Assembly: GCA_963995505.1 (NCBI GenBank)
Contig: OZ023180.1
Span: 5,739,263-5,803,262, forward strand
Length of the DNA: 64,000 bases
Origin: Hypericum androsaemum
Taxonomy: Eukaryota > Streptophyta > Magnoliopsida > Malpighiales > Hypericaceae
Direction: 5' to 3'
In this document: piece by piece, positions 11,041-22,076 of the stretch
How the letters are laid out: every line of letters begins with the position of its first letter
How positions within the stretch are numbered: position 1 is the stretch's first letter
Notes under the pieces: generated by a model
What the model was told of the DNA's origin: nothing
Databases searched by the model: none
Seen by the model: only the letters and a program-made list of their open reading frames with translations
Made by a program: the position numbers and the translations under genes

Positions 11041-11619
11041 TACAACAATGCTAAGAAAACCTGAGATGGTTCAGAGTAGTCGTTCCGATCTTGGCCTAAC
11101 AGAGAGGGGGAAAACGTTCAAGACTAGGGCTAAGCTATAGGAACAATAAAGAGTAAAGAGCAATAGGTTTGTTTGTTGTGTTGGTAATGTCACCTCCTCT
11201 TCCGAGCCCTCTTTATATAAGATGTTTTCACCGAGCCTCCCGTCCTCAAAGTAGAAAACCTTAAACTACCTTTATTGCTCGAAGATCTTGGTCCCAAAAT
11301 TCGATCCCGAGAAATTCACCTCAATAAAGACCAAATCCCGCAAGATCGATCAATTTATGACCGTTACCAATACAGAAAGATTTAGCTCGGCTTGATATAG
11401 GAAAGTTCTAGACCGTTGTCCAAACATAAGAAAACCCGGCCTTAAAAGAAGCCATGTCAGCCAAGTAACCCGACATCGAATAAGAAAGCCTCCATCAAAA
11501 TAGGAACCCGGCTAAACTTAGGAAAATGTAGACTGACTTGACCTTTTCTAACCTTCTATGCAATATATCATCTCAAACTGTCATTGTCCAAAGCAACTCC
11601 AAAGCACTCATCCGAGCTA

Positions 11620-11765
11620 CCTCCTCGAAAGCCCAAAGCGCCCTATCGGGCTCCCATCATATGGGCCAAAGCATCCTCTCGGGCTCCCGCCATGAGGGCC
11701 AAAGCACCCTCCCTGGCTTCCCGCCTTGAGGGCCAAAATGCCCTTCCGGGATTCCCATCTTGAGG
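11620..11765 (-). repeat. Four-copy ~34-bp tandem repeat
   Basis: Units of the form GGGCTCCCGCCATGAGGGCC plus AAAGCACCCTC, diverged between copies. Counterpart of the array at 8118-8255 in the other orientation. Confidence 0.85.
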
Positions 11766-11804
11766 GTTAAAGCAGACTTTTACCAACACGGTCTGCCACT
11801 TCCA

Positions 11805-12190
11805 AGTCCAAAGTATGAGGACGCCTACCGCCAAGTCCAAAGTAGGACAGTGCCTACCGCCAATCCCAAAGTGGGAGGACGCCTACCGCAAAGTCCAAAG
11901 CGGATGGTGCCCACTACCAAGCCCAAAGTAGGAGGACGCCTACCACTAAGCTCAAAGTAGGGTGGGGTCTATTACCAAGCCCAAAGTAGGAAGACGTCTA
12001 CTGCCAAGCTCAAAGGGGGATGATGCCTAATACCAAGTCCAAAATGGGAGAACGCCTACCGCCAAGTCCAAAGTGGAACGACACCCACTACCAAGTCCAA
12101 AGCAGGAGGACGCCTACCGCCAATTTCAAAGTGGGATGGTACCGACTACTATGCTTAAAATGGGACGGTGCCCACTCGGACATCTTGCTT
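11805..12190. repeat. 29-bp minisatellite with 58-bp dimer order
   Basis: About 13 units of 28-30 bp. Two variants alternate: one starting AGGACGCCTACCGCCAAGTC, the other ATGGTGCCCACTACCAAGCC, both ending CCAAAGTNGG. The alternation gives a 58-bp higher-order period. It lies inside the minus LTR-like block. Open frames across it are artefacts. Confidence 0.85.
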
Positions 12191-12604
12191 CAAGGCCCGA
12201 GGTGCTCACCTAAACATCCACTTTAAAGGCCAAGGCGCTCACCCAAATGTCTGCTTCAAGGGCTAAGGCATTCACCTGGTCATCCGCTTCAATGGCCAAA
12301 TCGTCCAACTTTGAACCAGAGCAAACATCTGCATTAACCTGCATATTTGACTTCTTTCTCTCTGAATCTGAAAAGGTCATAAACTACAAAGGTGTAGATC
12401 CACATCTTTGCTTTCCAAAGAAAATCATCACAATTGGAGGTCTGAGGCAGAAGCTATGGTTTTTTACCAAAATGTGATGGTCCTTGACGAGGCAATCAAC
12501 ACAAAACTTGAAGCCTCATTTTGACCCTCCTCCATCCATACTTAGGCAAGACTTTTGAAATATAAGTTGGAGGTCTACTTCTTGAATTTCCATTGCAATA
12601 AGAA

Positions 12605-12895
12605 TCACTCCATTCTAAGGTCTAGGTAATGTCTTATGCCCAATTTTCCGAGGATGGACGTGACTACCTTAGTACCCGCCATGTGCTTGTGGAAACGCCA
12701 AAGTTCTCTTCCCTGACTCGTGAACATGGACCTCAAGCTAAAGCTCATCTCCAAAAATGCGGACCTTGTATCAAACTTTAGTTCCATGAATGCAAAATAT
12801 TTGACCTCCAACAAATTTGCAACAATAAAATCATCACATCCACCAACATATAATCTTATTGGTAACTTTAGACCACTTTAAATTTGTCGAATCTT
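12605..12895 (-). pseudogene. Unrecognised open frame, possible gene fragment
   Basis: On the minus strand a frame without stops runs from about 12895 to 12605. It reads LPIRLYVGGCDDFIVANLLE, then KYFAFMELKFDTRSAF, SQGRELWRFHKHMAG, and ends HYLDLRME. No ATG marks a start until the internal Met at about 12790. The composition is protein-like (mixed hydrophobic and charged), unlike the surrounding repeats. I do not recognise the family. It could be an exon or a decayed transposon piece. Confidence 0.35.
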
Positions 12896-13612
12896 GTATT
12901 TTTAGATTTGACGGATACTTGGACACTGCTTTTTGAACTTTTCCAAAGAAAGAGAGGCAGGACACATCAGTTTGTCATATAATTTTTTGAGACGTTCAGT
13001 TTTGTCATAAATCCCATTTTGTCAAAAAAGGAAAAGGGACGTATCAGATTGATGTTAAACATGGACACGTGTACGAAATCCCATATTGCAATTTGCATAT
13101 TTCCAAATATATCCGTTTCTAGTGTGGCCTTAACATATTAATTTATTACGACTTTTATGAAAGCTAAAGTCATGTTCTTTATCATCTATTCGATCCTGCA
13201 TGCTTTTCACGCGGTTGCGTTTCTTCGTGGAATATCGATGACGAAGTTAACTTTAAAATCCTGTCGAGAAAAGTTAACGTGAGAGTTGTTACATGGAAAA
13301 ATATAAAGAATTTTTTTTAAATGTTATCAAGTCAAATTTTATAAATAAAAAATATATTATTAAAAAATAATTTCTAAATAAGATTTTTTTAACGATTGCA
13401 CTTCATCACCTAGAATCCACGGACTTGCTATGTCTGTGTTTTTTGTTGTTGCAAATACTGTATCTGGCATTCGCTGCTATTTCTGGCCACGATTTAAAAT
13501 GAACAGAATACTGGGTAGTCCCAGAGACAATTAAGTGACTAACTGAATTAGAATGTCGATGAGATTCTATCACAATAAAAGAGCTCAAGATTATTACATC
13601 GTTAGTTGTAAT
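12870..13612. repeat. Segmental duplication copy 3, left part
   Basis: Matches copy A in blocks: 12895-13030 with 1676-1850, 13040-13170 with 2127-2640, 13178-13260 with 4657-4740, 13408-13440 with 4852-4880. It lacks the LINEs and DNA elements found in copy A and so shows their empty sites. Around 13540-13600 it also resembles 30820-30900. Continues after the copia insertion at 18607. Confidence 0.7.
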
Positions 13613-13890
13613 TGTTAAAATTGAAGGAAGATGCTTCCTTGATTCAGGGAGGAAATTAAGGAATGCTTCCTTATTTTCCTCCCCAATTTAAGAAAGATGT
13701 TTTCTCATTTTCCACCTCATTTTCTTCCTCATTTTTCTCCTTTATTGTTTGTTTATACAACTAGGTAGATTTACTTCTTAGTATAAATATTCATGTTGTA
13801 CATCATTATTTTCTTAAATTGTTCATTCATAAATCAAAATCTCTACAACTTCATTTCTCCTTCTTTCTCCTTATATGGAGTTTCTCAACA
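13613..13890 (+). repeat. 5' LTR of copia B
   Basis: 278 bp, TG...CA. It contains repeated AAGATGNTTYCTCATTTTCC-like stretches and AGTATAAATATTCATG, a plausible TATA box, near 13780. Confidence 0.95.
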
Positions 13891-13902
13891 TGGTATCAGA
13901 GC
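13891..13902 (+). promoter_or_regulatory. Primer-binding site of copia B
   Basis: TGGTATCAGAGC immediately after the 5' LTR. It is the standard plant copia site complementary to the 3' end of initiator methionine tRNA. Confidence 0.95.
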
Positions 13903-13989
13903 ATTAAATCTCTGTACTCTTCTGCTTGAAAACATTATCTTCTTTCTCTTCTTCTCCTTCCTCTTCCTTTCAGAAATCTATTCAACAAA

Positions 13990-16900
13990 ATGGCAGTGAT
14001 ACAATCTGCGCGAGTCCCTACTGGTGAATTTACAAATCCTTTTTATGTACATCCAGGGGAGAGCCCTGCTGAAGTTCTAGTCTCCCCTCTCCTTAACGAG
14101 AAAAACTATCACTCTTGGGTACGAGCTATGAGTCAATCTCTCGAATCCAAGAATAAGCTGGGTTTTGTTGACAAAATCATTGCAGTCCTAAGTCGGGAGG
14201 ATGCTCTGTTCCCTTCTTGGAAGAGATGCAACACCTTGGTGATAAGGTGGTTGATTCGCTCCATTGAACCAGACCTCGGAGAAAGCCTTCTTTGGTTCGA
14301 TTCAGCTACTGATATGTGGGACCACCTCCGTGAGCATTTTGGCCGTGGAGACTTCGTCAAGATTACCTATTTGAGGAAGAAAATCTCTAAATATTCTCAG
14401 GGAATACTCTCTGTCAATGAGTATTTCTCAAGATACAAATCTCTTTGGGACCAGTTGGTTCAGTTTCGTCCTCTACCCGCCTGCAAATGTGCCCCAGATG
14501 CTCACATTACCTGTGCTGCAACCACTCAGATGGCAGAGCAACTTGCACAAGATCACATCATGGGATTCCTGACAGGTTTGAATGATAATTTTTCTACTGT
14601 TAGGACCTAGATTTTGATGCTTGATCCACTTTCTACAATGACTAGAGTTATGTACTTAGTCACTCAACATGAAAGATAAATTATAGACTTGCCTCTACCG
14701 CCTAAAACAAATGCTGCTCCTGCCACTTTTTCTTCACATATTGTGAATGATTCTGTTGCTGTGCTTGCTGCCCAATATACTGCTAAGCGCTTTGGTTTAA
14801 AGAAATCCTTCTGTACACACTGTCACATAGAGGGACACACCATTGAGAAGTATTTTAAGTTGCATGGTTTTCCACCTGGTTGGAAGCCAAAACCAAGAAA
14901 TGGCCAGGTGATTGCAGCAGCACATGGTGAATCTTCAAGCAGTCTTACTGGAAACTATGGTTTTAGCCAGGAGCAGATGAGAGGACTGATGAATATGATG
15001 CAGAAAACACTCTCCCAAAGGCAGGTGATAGTTCATTCTGCAGGACCTATTACAGAAGAAGCTTATGGTTCCAAAGTGAATTCAATGACTCACCTGTCTG
15101 ATCCCAAGATGAATTCAGCAGGTACTTTTTCAATCTGTAATATGCAGGGAGATCAGAATATCCCCATTGGATCCCAGGCCTGGATTCTGGACTCAGGAGC
15201 TTCCACTCATCTGACTTGTTTAACTAAGTAGTTTGTTGAATACAAGTCAATGGATCCTGTTTATATCACCTTATTCAATGTGCTTTATGTCGCTTCTTTT
15301 GCATTTAATCTGATCTCGATCAGCCAGCTAGCAAAAGATCTTCCAGTGTCACTGACTTTCAACTCTACTTGTTGCTCAATACAGGACCTTACCACACAGA
15401 TGAAGATTGGCAATGCTAAGAGATCCCATGGCCTATACATCCTCAACCCAGACACTACCCTGCTCAACCCAGACACTACCCAATCAACCTATTTGGGTAC
15501 TACCAATAACTATATTTAGCATAAATTAGATCTCTGGCATTGTAGACTAGGTCACATTCTTAGTTCTAAACTCTTGCTACTTCTGAAGTTGTGCCCTCTA
15601 TCTCTGTAGGAGCTGATTTACCTTGTGACTGCTGTCATTATGCAAAACAAAAGAGAAATCCTTATCTTTCCAGCTTGAATACAGCAAAGTCTTACTTTGA
15701 TTTGATACATGTAGATGTTTGGGGTCCATATTCTGTCCCTTCTTATGATGGTTACACTTATTTCTTAACCATTGTTGATGATTATTCTAGAGCCACTTGG
15801 GTATATTTGATGAAAATTAAATCTGAATTTTGTTCAAATCTCGTAAAGTTTTGCACTATGGTTGAAAGATAGTTTAATTCTTCTGTCAGAAGGATCAGAT
15901 CAGGGTGAAGAATTCCTTATGTATTCTTTTTTCCAACATAAAGAGATTCTTCATGAAACAACTTGTGCATACACACCATAACAAAATGGTCATGTTGAAA
16001 GAAAACATCAATACATTCTTAATGTAGAAAGAGCCATTCGATTCCAAGCTTATCTCCCTCTTGAATTTTAGTCTGCTTGTATCTTACATGCTGTGCACTT
16101 GATCAATATCACTCCTTCCATTCCTTTGTCAAACAAAACTCTATTTGAAATCCTCCACAAAAAGCCTCCTACTTTCAACTATGTAAAAATATTTGGTTGT
16201 TTATGCTACGCTGGAATATTTCCCAAGCCTAACAAATTTGAGTCTAGAGCAAGAAGATGTATTTTTATAGGCTACACAAGTGGGATAAAGGGTTATAGGT
16301 TGTATGACTTGGACAATCACACCACCTTTACTTCCAGAGATGTGAAAATCTATGAGCACATCTTTCCATTCCAAACCACCTTACCATCTCCCTCCATATT
16401 TCTCTCTATAATACCTACTCCGAGAATCACTCCACTACATCTAGATATGCAAGATGCTCAACCACCATTACCTAACCCAGAGCTTTTTGTACTACCAGAT
16501 CCCACTGAAGATTAACTTCCTACACAACTTGATCAACCACCTGAAACCAACCTCAGGAGATCCTCTAGAACCAGATATGAACATGGCTACCTAAAAAACT
16601 ATATCACCTCTTCCCTTATCTCTCAGCAGAGCTGGTCAAATTCTGCAGGTAAAGGTACCCAGGTTTCTGACCATCCTAGATCAGTTCTATATTCTATTTC
16701 TTCTGTGCTCACAACTAATTATCTTGGATCATCCCATAAGGTGTTTGTTACAGTACTTGACAGTATTAGAGAGCCAGAGACCTTTGCAGAAGCTTATGAG
16801 ATGCCGTGCTGGAAGGAAGCCATGAATGCAGAACTCGCAGCACATGAAGCCAATAATACATGGGATGTATTGCCTCTTCCTCCTGGCAAACAGGCAATTG

Positions 16901-18360
16901 GTTGTATATGGATCTTTAAAGTCAAGAGACATGCTGATGGGAGTATTCAAAGGTTTAAGGCCAGGTTAGTTGCTAAAGGCTACACTCAAGCTTTTGGCAT
17001 TGATTACTTAGACACCTTTTCACCTGTAGTCAAAATGACTACTCTCAGAATGATTTTGGCAGTTGCTGCTAGTCAGAACTGGTTTTTGGAACAACTAGAT
17101 GTTAATAATGCCTTCCTATATGGTGATCTTCATGAGGAAGTATATATGCAGCTTCCACCTGGGTTCTCAGCTCCTGGCAACAGAGTGTGCAAACTAAGAA
17201 AGTCTCTCTATGGTCTCAAGTAGGCCAGCAGGCAGTGGTTTGAAAAACTTACATCATTGCTACTATTTTTTGGTTTTACACAAGCCAAATCTGACTACTC
17301 CATGTTTACCTTACATAAAGATGGCTTTTTCACTTGCCTCTTGGTGTACGTCGATGATATAATTGTAGCAGGAACATCTTTTATCCACATACAGGAGATC
17401 AAAAGTTTCTTGGACACTAAATTGAAGATAAAAGACCTTGGAAAGCTGAAATTTTTCTTGGGAATGGAAGTGGCTAGATCTAATACTGGCATTCATATTT
17501 GTCAAAGAAAATATGCCATCAATCTCTTGAAAGATGCTGGTTTCATTAATTGCAAGATAATGCAGACTCCCATGGTGCTAAATCAGAGACTGAGTCACTC
17601 TGAAGATTCTCTCCCAGCTGAAGATGTCACACATTACACACAGTTAATTGGTAAACTTCTCTACTTAACCAGTACTCGACCTGACATCTGTTACTCTACT
17701 CATCAACTCAGTCAGTTTTTGAGTGCACCACTGATTATACACAAAAAGGCAGTACACCGTATTCTTAGATATATCAAAGAGCATCCAGGTTTGGACTTGT
17801 TCTTCCCCAGCAATACTAAACTCAAAGTCACAGCCTTCTGTGATGCTGATTGGGCAGGATGTCCTGATACTAGGCGTTCTACTAGTGGTTACTGTGTCTA
17901 TATAGAAGGCTCCCTTATCTCATGGAAATCGAAGAAGCAACAGACAGTTTCAAGAAGTTCTTCTGAAGCTGAATATCGAGCCTTAGCATCTGGGAGCTGT
18001 GAAATTCAATGGATCACTTACTTGCTCAGAGATTTAAGGATTCAACACACTCTACCTGCTGCTGTCTTCTGCGATAATCAATCAGCGATACATATAGCTG
18101 AAAATCCTGTGTTTCACGAGAGGACAAAACACATCGAGATTGATTGCCACTTGGTACGAGAGAAAATTCAAGATGGGCTGATCAAACTCTTCCATGTCCC
18201 TGCACTTCACCAAACTGCGGATGTATTAACCAAGCCTTTACCGTCATCTTTGTTCCTTCATCATGTTTCCAAGCTGGGACTGTTGAGCATCCACAGTCCA
18301 GCTTGCGGGAGAATGTTAAAATTGAAGGAAGATGCTTCCTTGATTCAGGGAGGAAATTAA
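13990..18360 (+). pseudogene. Gag-pol polyprotein of copia B, degenerate
   Basis: Starts at ATG 13990. Gag (13990-14607) has the usual copia N-terminus (NYHSWVRAMSQSLESKNKLG). A CCHC-like CTHCHIEGHTIEKYF lies near 14814; protease DSGAS near 15191; GAG-pre-integrase HKLDLWHCRLGH near 15520; integrase HVDVWGPY near 15710 and HVERKHQY near 15990; RT from about 16790 with intact YVDD near 17350; RNase H with CDADWAG, SSSEAEYRAL and CDNQSAIH (17840-18090). One main frame is interrupted by stops at 14608, 14677, 15229, 15517, 15979, 16069, 16513 and 17221, plus a one-frame excursion around 15565-15890 that contains another at 15870. The last codons run into the 3' LTR. Confidence 0.95.
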
Positions 18361-18601
18361 GGAATGCTTCCTTATTTTTCTCCCCAATTTAAGAAAGATG
18401 CTTTCTTATTTTTCTCCCCAATTTAAGAAAGATGCTTCCTCATTTTCCTCCTTTATTGTTTGTTTATACAACTAGGTAGATTCACTTCTTAGTATAAATA
18501 TCCATGTTGTACATCATTATTTTCTTAAGTTGTTCATTCATAAATCAAAATCTTTACAACTTCATTTCTCCTTCTTTCTCCTTATATGGAGTTTCTCAAC
18601 A
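18314..18601 (+). repeat. 3' LTR of copia B
   Basis: 288 bp with the same ends as the 5' LTR. It has an extra copy of the CCCCAATTTAAGAAAGATGC unit relative to the 5' LTR. Confidence 0.95.
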
Positions 18602-18606
18602 GTAAT

Positions 18607-19168
18607 ATGATGAGATTGTTTATAAGTATTAAAAATTTACCAACATATTATCTTAAAGTTTTGGGTTGAATATGAAAATTCTAACATGATATTAGAGCAA
18701 ATTAATTTTGTGACTCGTATGTACGACCACATGGCATGACAAACATTATCTTAAATTTTTGTGGGTTAAATATGAAATTCTAAACAAAATCCTTTCAAAT
18801 AGAAGAGTCAGGTTTCGGTTTCAATACCAAGCAGGAAGGAAATATTACAAATTAGTTTTCATCTATTTTGCAGTTTATGGCATTTGAATTTTTGTTAAGA
18901 TAATCAAACTAAATGTGAACAAGAAAGGAGCAAAAATTAACGCTCAACTAGTTTCTGTTTCAGCACTGTCGTCGTTAATTACGGTCTACGTCTTTTTTTT
19001 CGTTTACAATTACGGTGTACTTAAAGTTAGTATTAGCAAAGACTCTCTAGAGCAAAAAAAACTTAAATCCTCCCTTCCTCCCTCCTCCGCCCCCTTCCCA
19101 CCTACATAAACCTATATCATTTTTTCCCCAATTCTACTCCGTTTAACCAATTAAATCCTAATCCTTGA
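18607..19168. repeat. Segmental duplication copy 3, right part
   Basis: Bases 18820-19020 match 31050-31109 joined to 36329-36450, that is, the flanks of the LINE. Here the LINE is absent and TTTTCATCTATTTTGCAGTT reads through. In the other copy this sequence lies just upstream of the glycine-rich gene; here it is followed by a solo LTR and no gene is seen. Confidence 0.65.
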
Positions 19169-19173
19169 CAACT

Positions 19174-21627
19174 TGTCACGACCCAAATCGATTGTTGGTG
19201 ACTGGCGCTAGACCCTAATCCGTTTACAAAAGATAATGAGTCTAGCCAGCCTCAAACGTAGTTTAACTTTACAAATCATACATGTTTACAAATTCAAGAT
19301 GGTAATTATTTTTTGCATTTATCCCAAGATCAAAATAAATTGTGTAACAACGGAGCTTCTACATCAAAGAGCAAAATACAAACCAGAGACCCCAAGACCA
19401 GTCCCGAAGAACAAAGTTGACTAGACACGATCAGAATAGATCTCCGGATCAACACAACTCGTGTACGAGTTCCTGCAAAATTGGTGAGGGGGTGAGTGTT
19501 TTGAAACACCCCGTAAATAAATAACATATGCATCGCAATTTATTTAGCCACTCAATGCACAAATATACCTAACACATGCATATGACTAACATGGCAATTG
19601 AATCATGCAGACATTGACAGTATCATAAAGTCATATTTACGAGATGAAAAAATATTAACACATAATCACAAAGGCACATAAACATGAGCAAACTACGCAA
19701 CGTCTCATACCGTCACGTAATTTGACACATGAACACATAATTCCAAAATTAAATTACAGCACTTGACAAATATTCGGCAGAATCTAAATCGTGTCACTCC
19801 CTCTCCAACATGAGGATTCTCCAATATGAGGATTCTCCAACATGAGGATACCATATCTCAAAGGTGCCATCATCAACCAACCTCCTTAGCCAAATAGTTC
19901 TGCCCGCCGGAAGGCAACCATATCATATCAGACCAACCTCATCGGCCAAATAGTTCTGCCCGCCAGAAGGCAACCATATCATATCAGAGCAACCTCATCG
20001 GCCAAATATTTCTGCCCGCCGGAAGGCAACCATATCATATTAGATCAACCTCATCGGCCAAATAGTTCTGCCCGCCGGAAGGCAACCATATCATATCAGA
20101 TCAACCTCATCGGCCAAATAGTTCTGCCCACTTTCATATCAATCAAATCCATAGGTTTCAACGAATCAAACATATACAGTGCCCCATCTGGGCCCAATTA
20201 ACCAAACTCTTACAAGTCATAATGTCACATCATAATGCTCATATGGAAAATGCACAATATGCACTCAAAGTGCCAAATTCAGATCATGACAAATAAATAG
20301 AGTGTGCCAAAAAAATCATGAGTCACATATTATTTATTTACCAATTTTGGCTCGATGACCACCTGGATCCACCGTCCTTCCAAAATTATAAATTCCATTG
20401 CTCTGAATTCCTAGATTAATAATAACAATAACTCACTCAAATGAACTTCAAAAATTGTTCCAAAATCTTTTAAAAATTGAATTGTTCATATTGATTAACA
20501 TATGCGTAATTTTTCCTTAACTAGCTCTAATACACTCTCATAAAATATCATAGCCTTCACAATTAAAATTTAAACTATCGAAGCCAACCACTTAATCTTT
20601 TCAAGCTCACTTTAATTCACTTTAGAAAAATATACATGTTAGTGGTAATTGCAACCAAATTTCCTTGTTCTTTCCAATGATCATTTTAAACTCCCACTTA
20701 GACCGAAAATCATCTTCACTGAATTTTAACAAAATAAATTACTTTATTTGGTTAACCATCGTTATAAATAGTTAAGGGTTTCTCAATCATCCTCATTTAT
20801 TTCTCCCGCTCCTTAATTATCCTATTCAAACCAAGTCCAATAATTGCTAAATCTTCTTACAAATAAGTTTGAACTATCAATTATTATAATATCTTATTTT
20901 ACATTTCATGTTCTCGTTCTAAGTGTATTCGTAAAGGTTCCATAGAAAACTTCAAATAGGAAAAGTCATTAATACTTCCAAACTTCTCTAACTCACTCAA
21001 AAATTAACTTCCTAACCAAATCTGACTTCTCACAATTCCAAAATGAAAAAATTCTAAATCAGTTAACTTACCTCAGTTTCCCTTTTTCCCTTTCTCAATC
21101 GCTAAGGTTCCTTCCACGTTCTTTTTGTTTCTTTTCAATTTTTTTGTATTTTTGGTCGATTTTGGTGAAAAGGATAAACTGAGTAATTTATATTACTTAC
21201 AGCAAGTTTCAACCGCCTCTTACTATACCTTTATTTTATTTTTTTCACTTGGTGTCCATTTCTCAGGTCAGCCACTTATTCCTATAATTATTTTTTCCCT
21301 CCTCGCGACATGTGTTCTCTTTATTTTCTTATGTTGATCTTTTCTTTACATGGTTATCTTTTATTTTGTTTTTTTCTTGCTTTAAGAAAGTTAATCATAT
21401 TGGGTTGCCACGTTTTCAAATTCTGGTGTTAACTGTCAATTAAGTTCGCAACTATTATTTAATTTAATACTTCAACTTAATTCATACCAAATTATATCTA
21501 ACTATATTTTTAGAATTTCACGATGAGTAATTTGCGTTGATATTTTGAGATATAGTATGTCATTATTATATAAATAATTTAGCAGATTAAATCTAATTAA
21601 ATTTAACTGAGATAATCAGATATTACA
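19174..21627. mobile_element. 2.45-kb solo LTR
   Basis: Begins TGTCACGACCCAAATCG and ends CAGATATTACA, with a perfect 5-bp duplication CAACT at 19169-19173 and 21628-21632. No primer-binding site, polypurine tract or pol domain lies within. TGTCACGACCC starts and LTRs over 2 kb are usual for some plant Ty3/gypsy families; the family assignment is inferred. It contains a 56-bp tandem array. Formed by recombination between the two LTRs of a full element. Confidence 0.85.
19878..20130. repeat. 56-bp tandem repeat, about 4.5 copies
   Basis: Copies start at 19878, 19934, 19990, 20046 and 20102, exactly 56 bp apart. Each starts CAACCTCATCGGCCAAATAG and contains TTCTGCCCGCCGGAAGGCAA, followed by CATATCATATCAG. 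Lies inside the solo LTR. Confidence 0.95.
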
Positions 21628-21728
21628 CAACTTCAGACCTTCCGTGTCCCCAGGCTCCACCGCCAACCCCTTCCACCTACCATTGGAGGGAAGGTTTTGG
21701 GGAGGCGGTGGAACCAACCCCCTAAGAC

Positions 21729-21905
21729 ATGACGTCCTCAACAACCCTGTTCGTGGACAATATTCCTGCTCAGTGGAACTTCGGTTCCCTTCGGGCGTTC
21801 TTTGACAAGCATTGCTCGGTGATTGATGCGTATGTCGCCTCCAAAATAATCATTTATTTGTACAAAATCTTAATGATTAATTCTTCTGTTTGTTGCTTCA
21901 CTTGA
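21729..21905 (+). pseudogene. RRM-like N-terminal fragment
   Basis: ATG at 21729 opens 58 codons to TGA at 21903. The first 39 residues read MTSSTTLFVDNIPAQWNFGS, then LRAFFDKHCSVIDAYVASK. LFVDNIP is an RNP2-type motif and the spacing to the following helix and VIDAYV strand fits the start of an RNA-recognition motif. The rest drifts into low-complexity AT-rich sequence, so the domain is truncated. Some plant LINE ORF1 proteins also begin with an RRM, so the source may be a host splicing-type gene or a LINE. Confidence 0.45.
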
Positions 21906-22076
21906 GCAGCTTCGTGGTGTAATCTGTTTGAAATCAATTTATTTTTTAGATTAATATACAAATTTATTTAATTAAAAAAACTTAGATTCTCATAAATAAG
22001 ATTTCAAGTTTAAATTTATTTGGCTAATTACTGTCTACTTTTATATCTACGATATCATTATGTACCTCTTCAAATA

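Larger units (their letters stand above)
11041..12300 (-). mobile_element. LTR-like block, minus orientation
   Basis: Read on the minus strand it has tandem repeats, then a TATA-like CTTATATAAAGAGGGCTCGG near 11220, then a leader containing AACACAACAAACAAACC, in the same order as the plus-strand block at 8110-9400 (TATATAAGGAGG, then AACACAACACACAACT). The two are related LTR-like sequences facing opposite ways. Exact ends and TSD were not found. Confidence 0.4.
13613..18601 (+). mobile_element. Complete-structure Ty1/copia element (copia B)
   Basis: LTR-gag-pol-LTR, 4989 bp. LTRs begin TGTTAAAATTGAAGG and end TTTCTCAACA. The 5-bp duplication GTAAT lies at 13608-13612 and 18602-18606. A primer-binding site follows the 5' LTR, and a purine-rich GCGGGAGAA precedes the 3' LTR. 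The LTRs differ by several substitutions and indels (278 vs 288 bp), so the insertion is not very recent. Coding domains follow Ty1/copia order (integrase before RT). It is inactive through stops and frameshifts. Confidence 0.95.

Noticed and set aside
19878..20130. 56-bp repeat considered as a CRISPR array
   Set aside because: Units are directly contiguous without variable spacers, and the DNA is eukaryotic.
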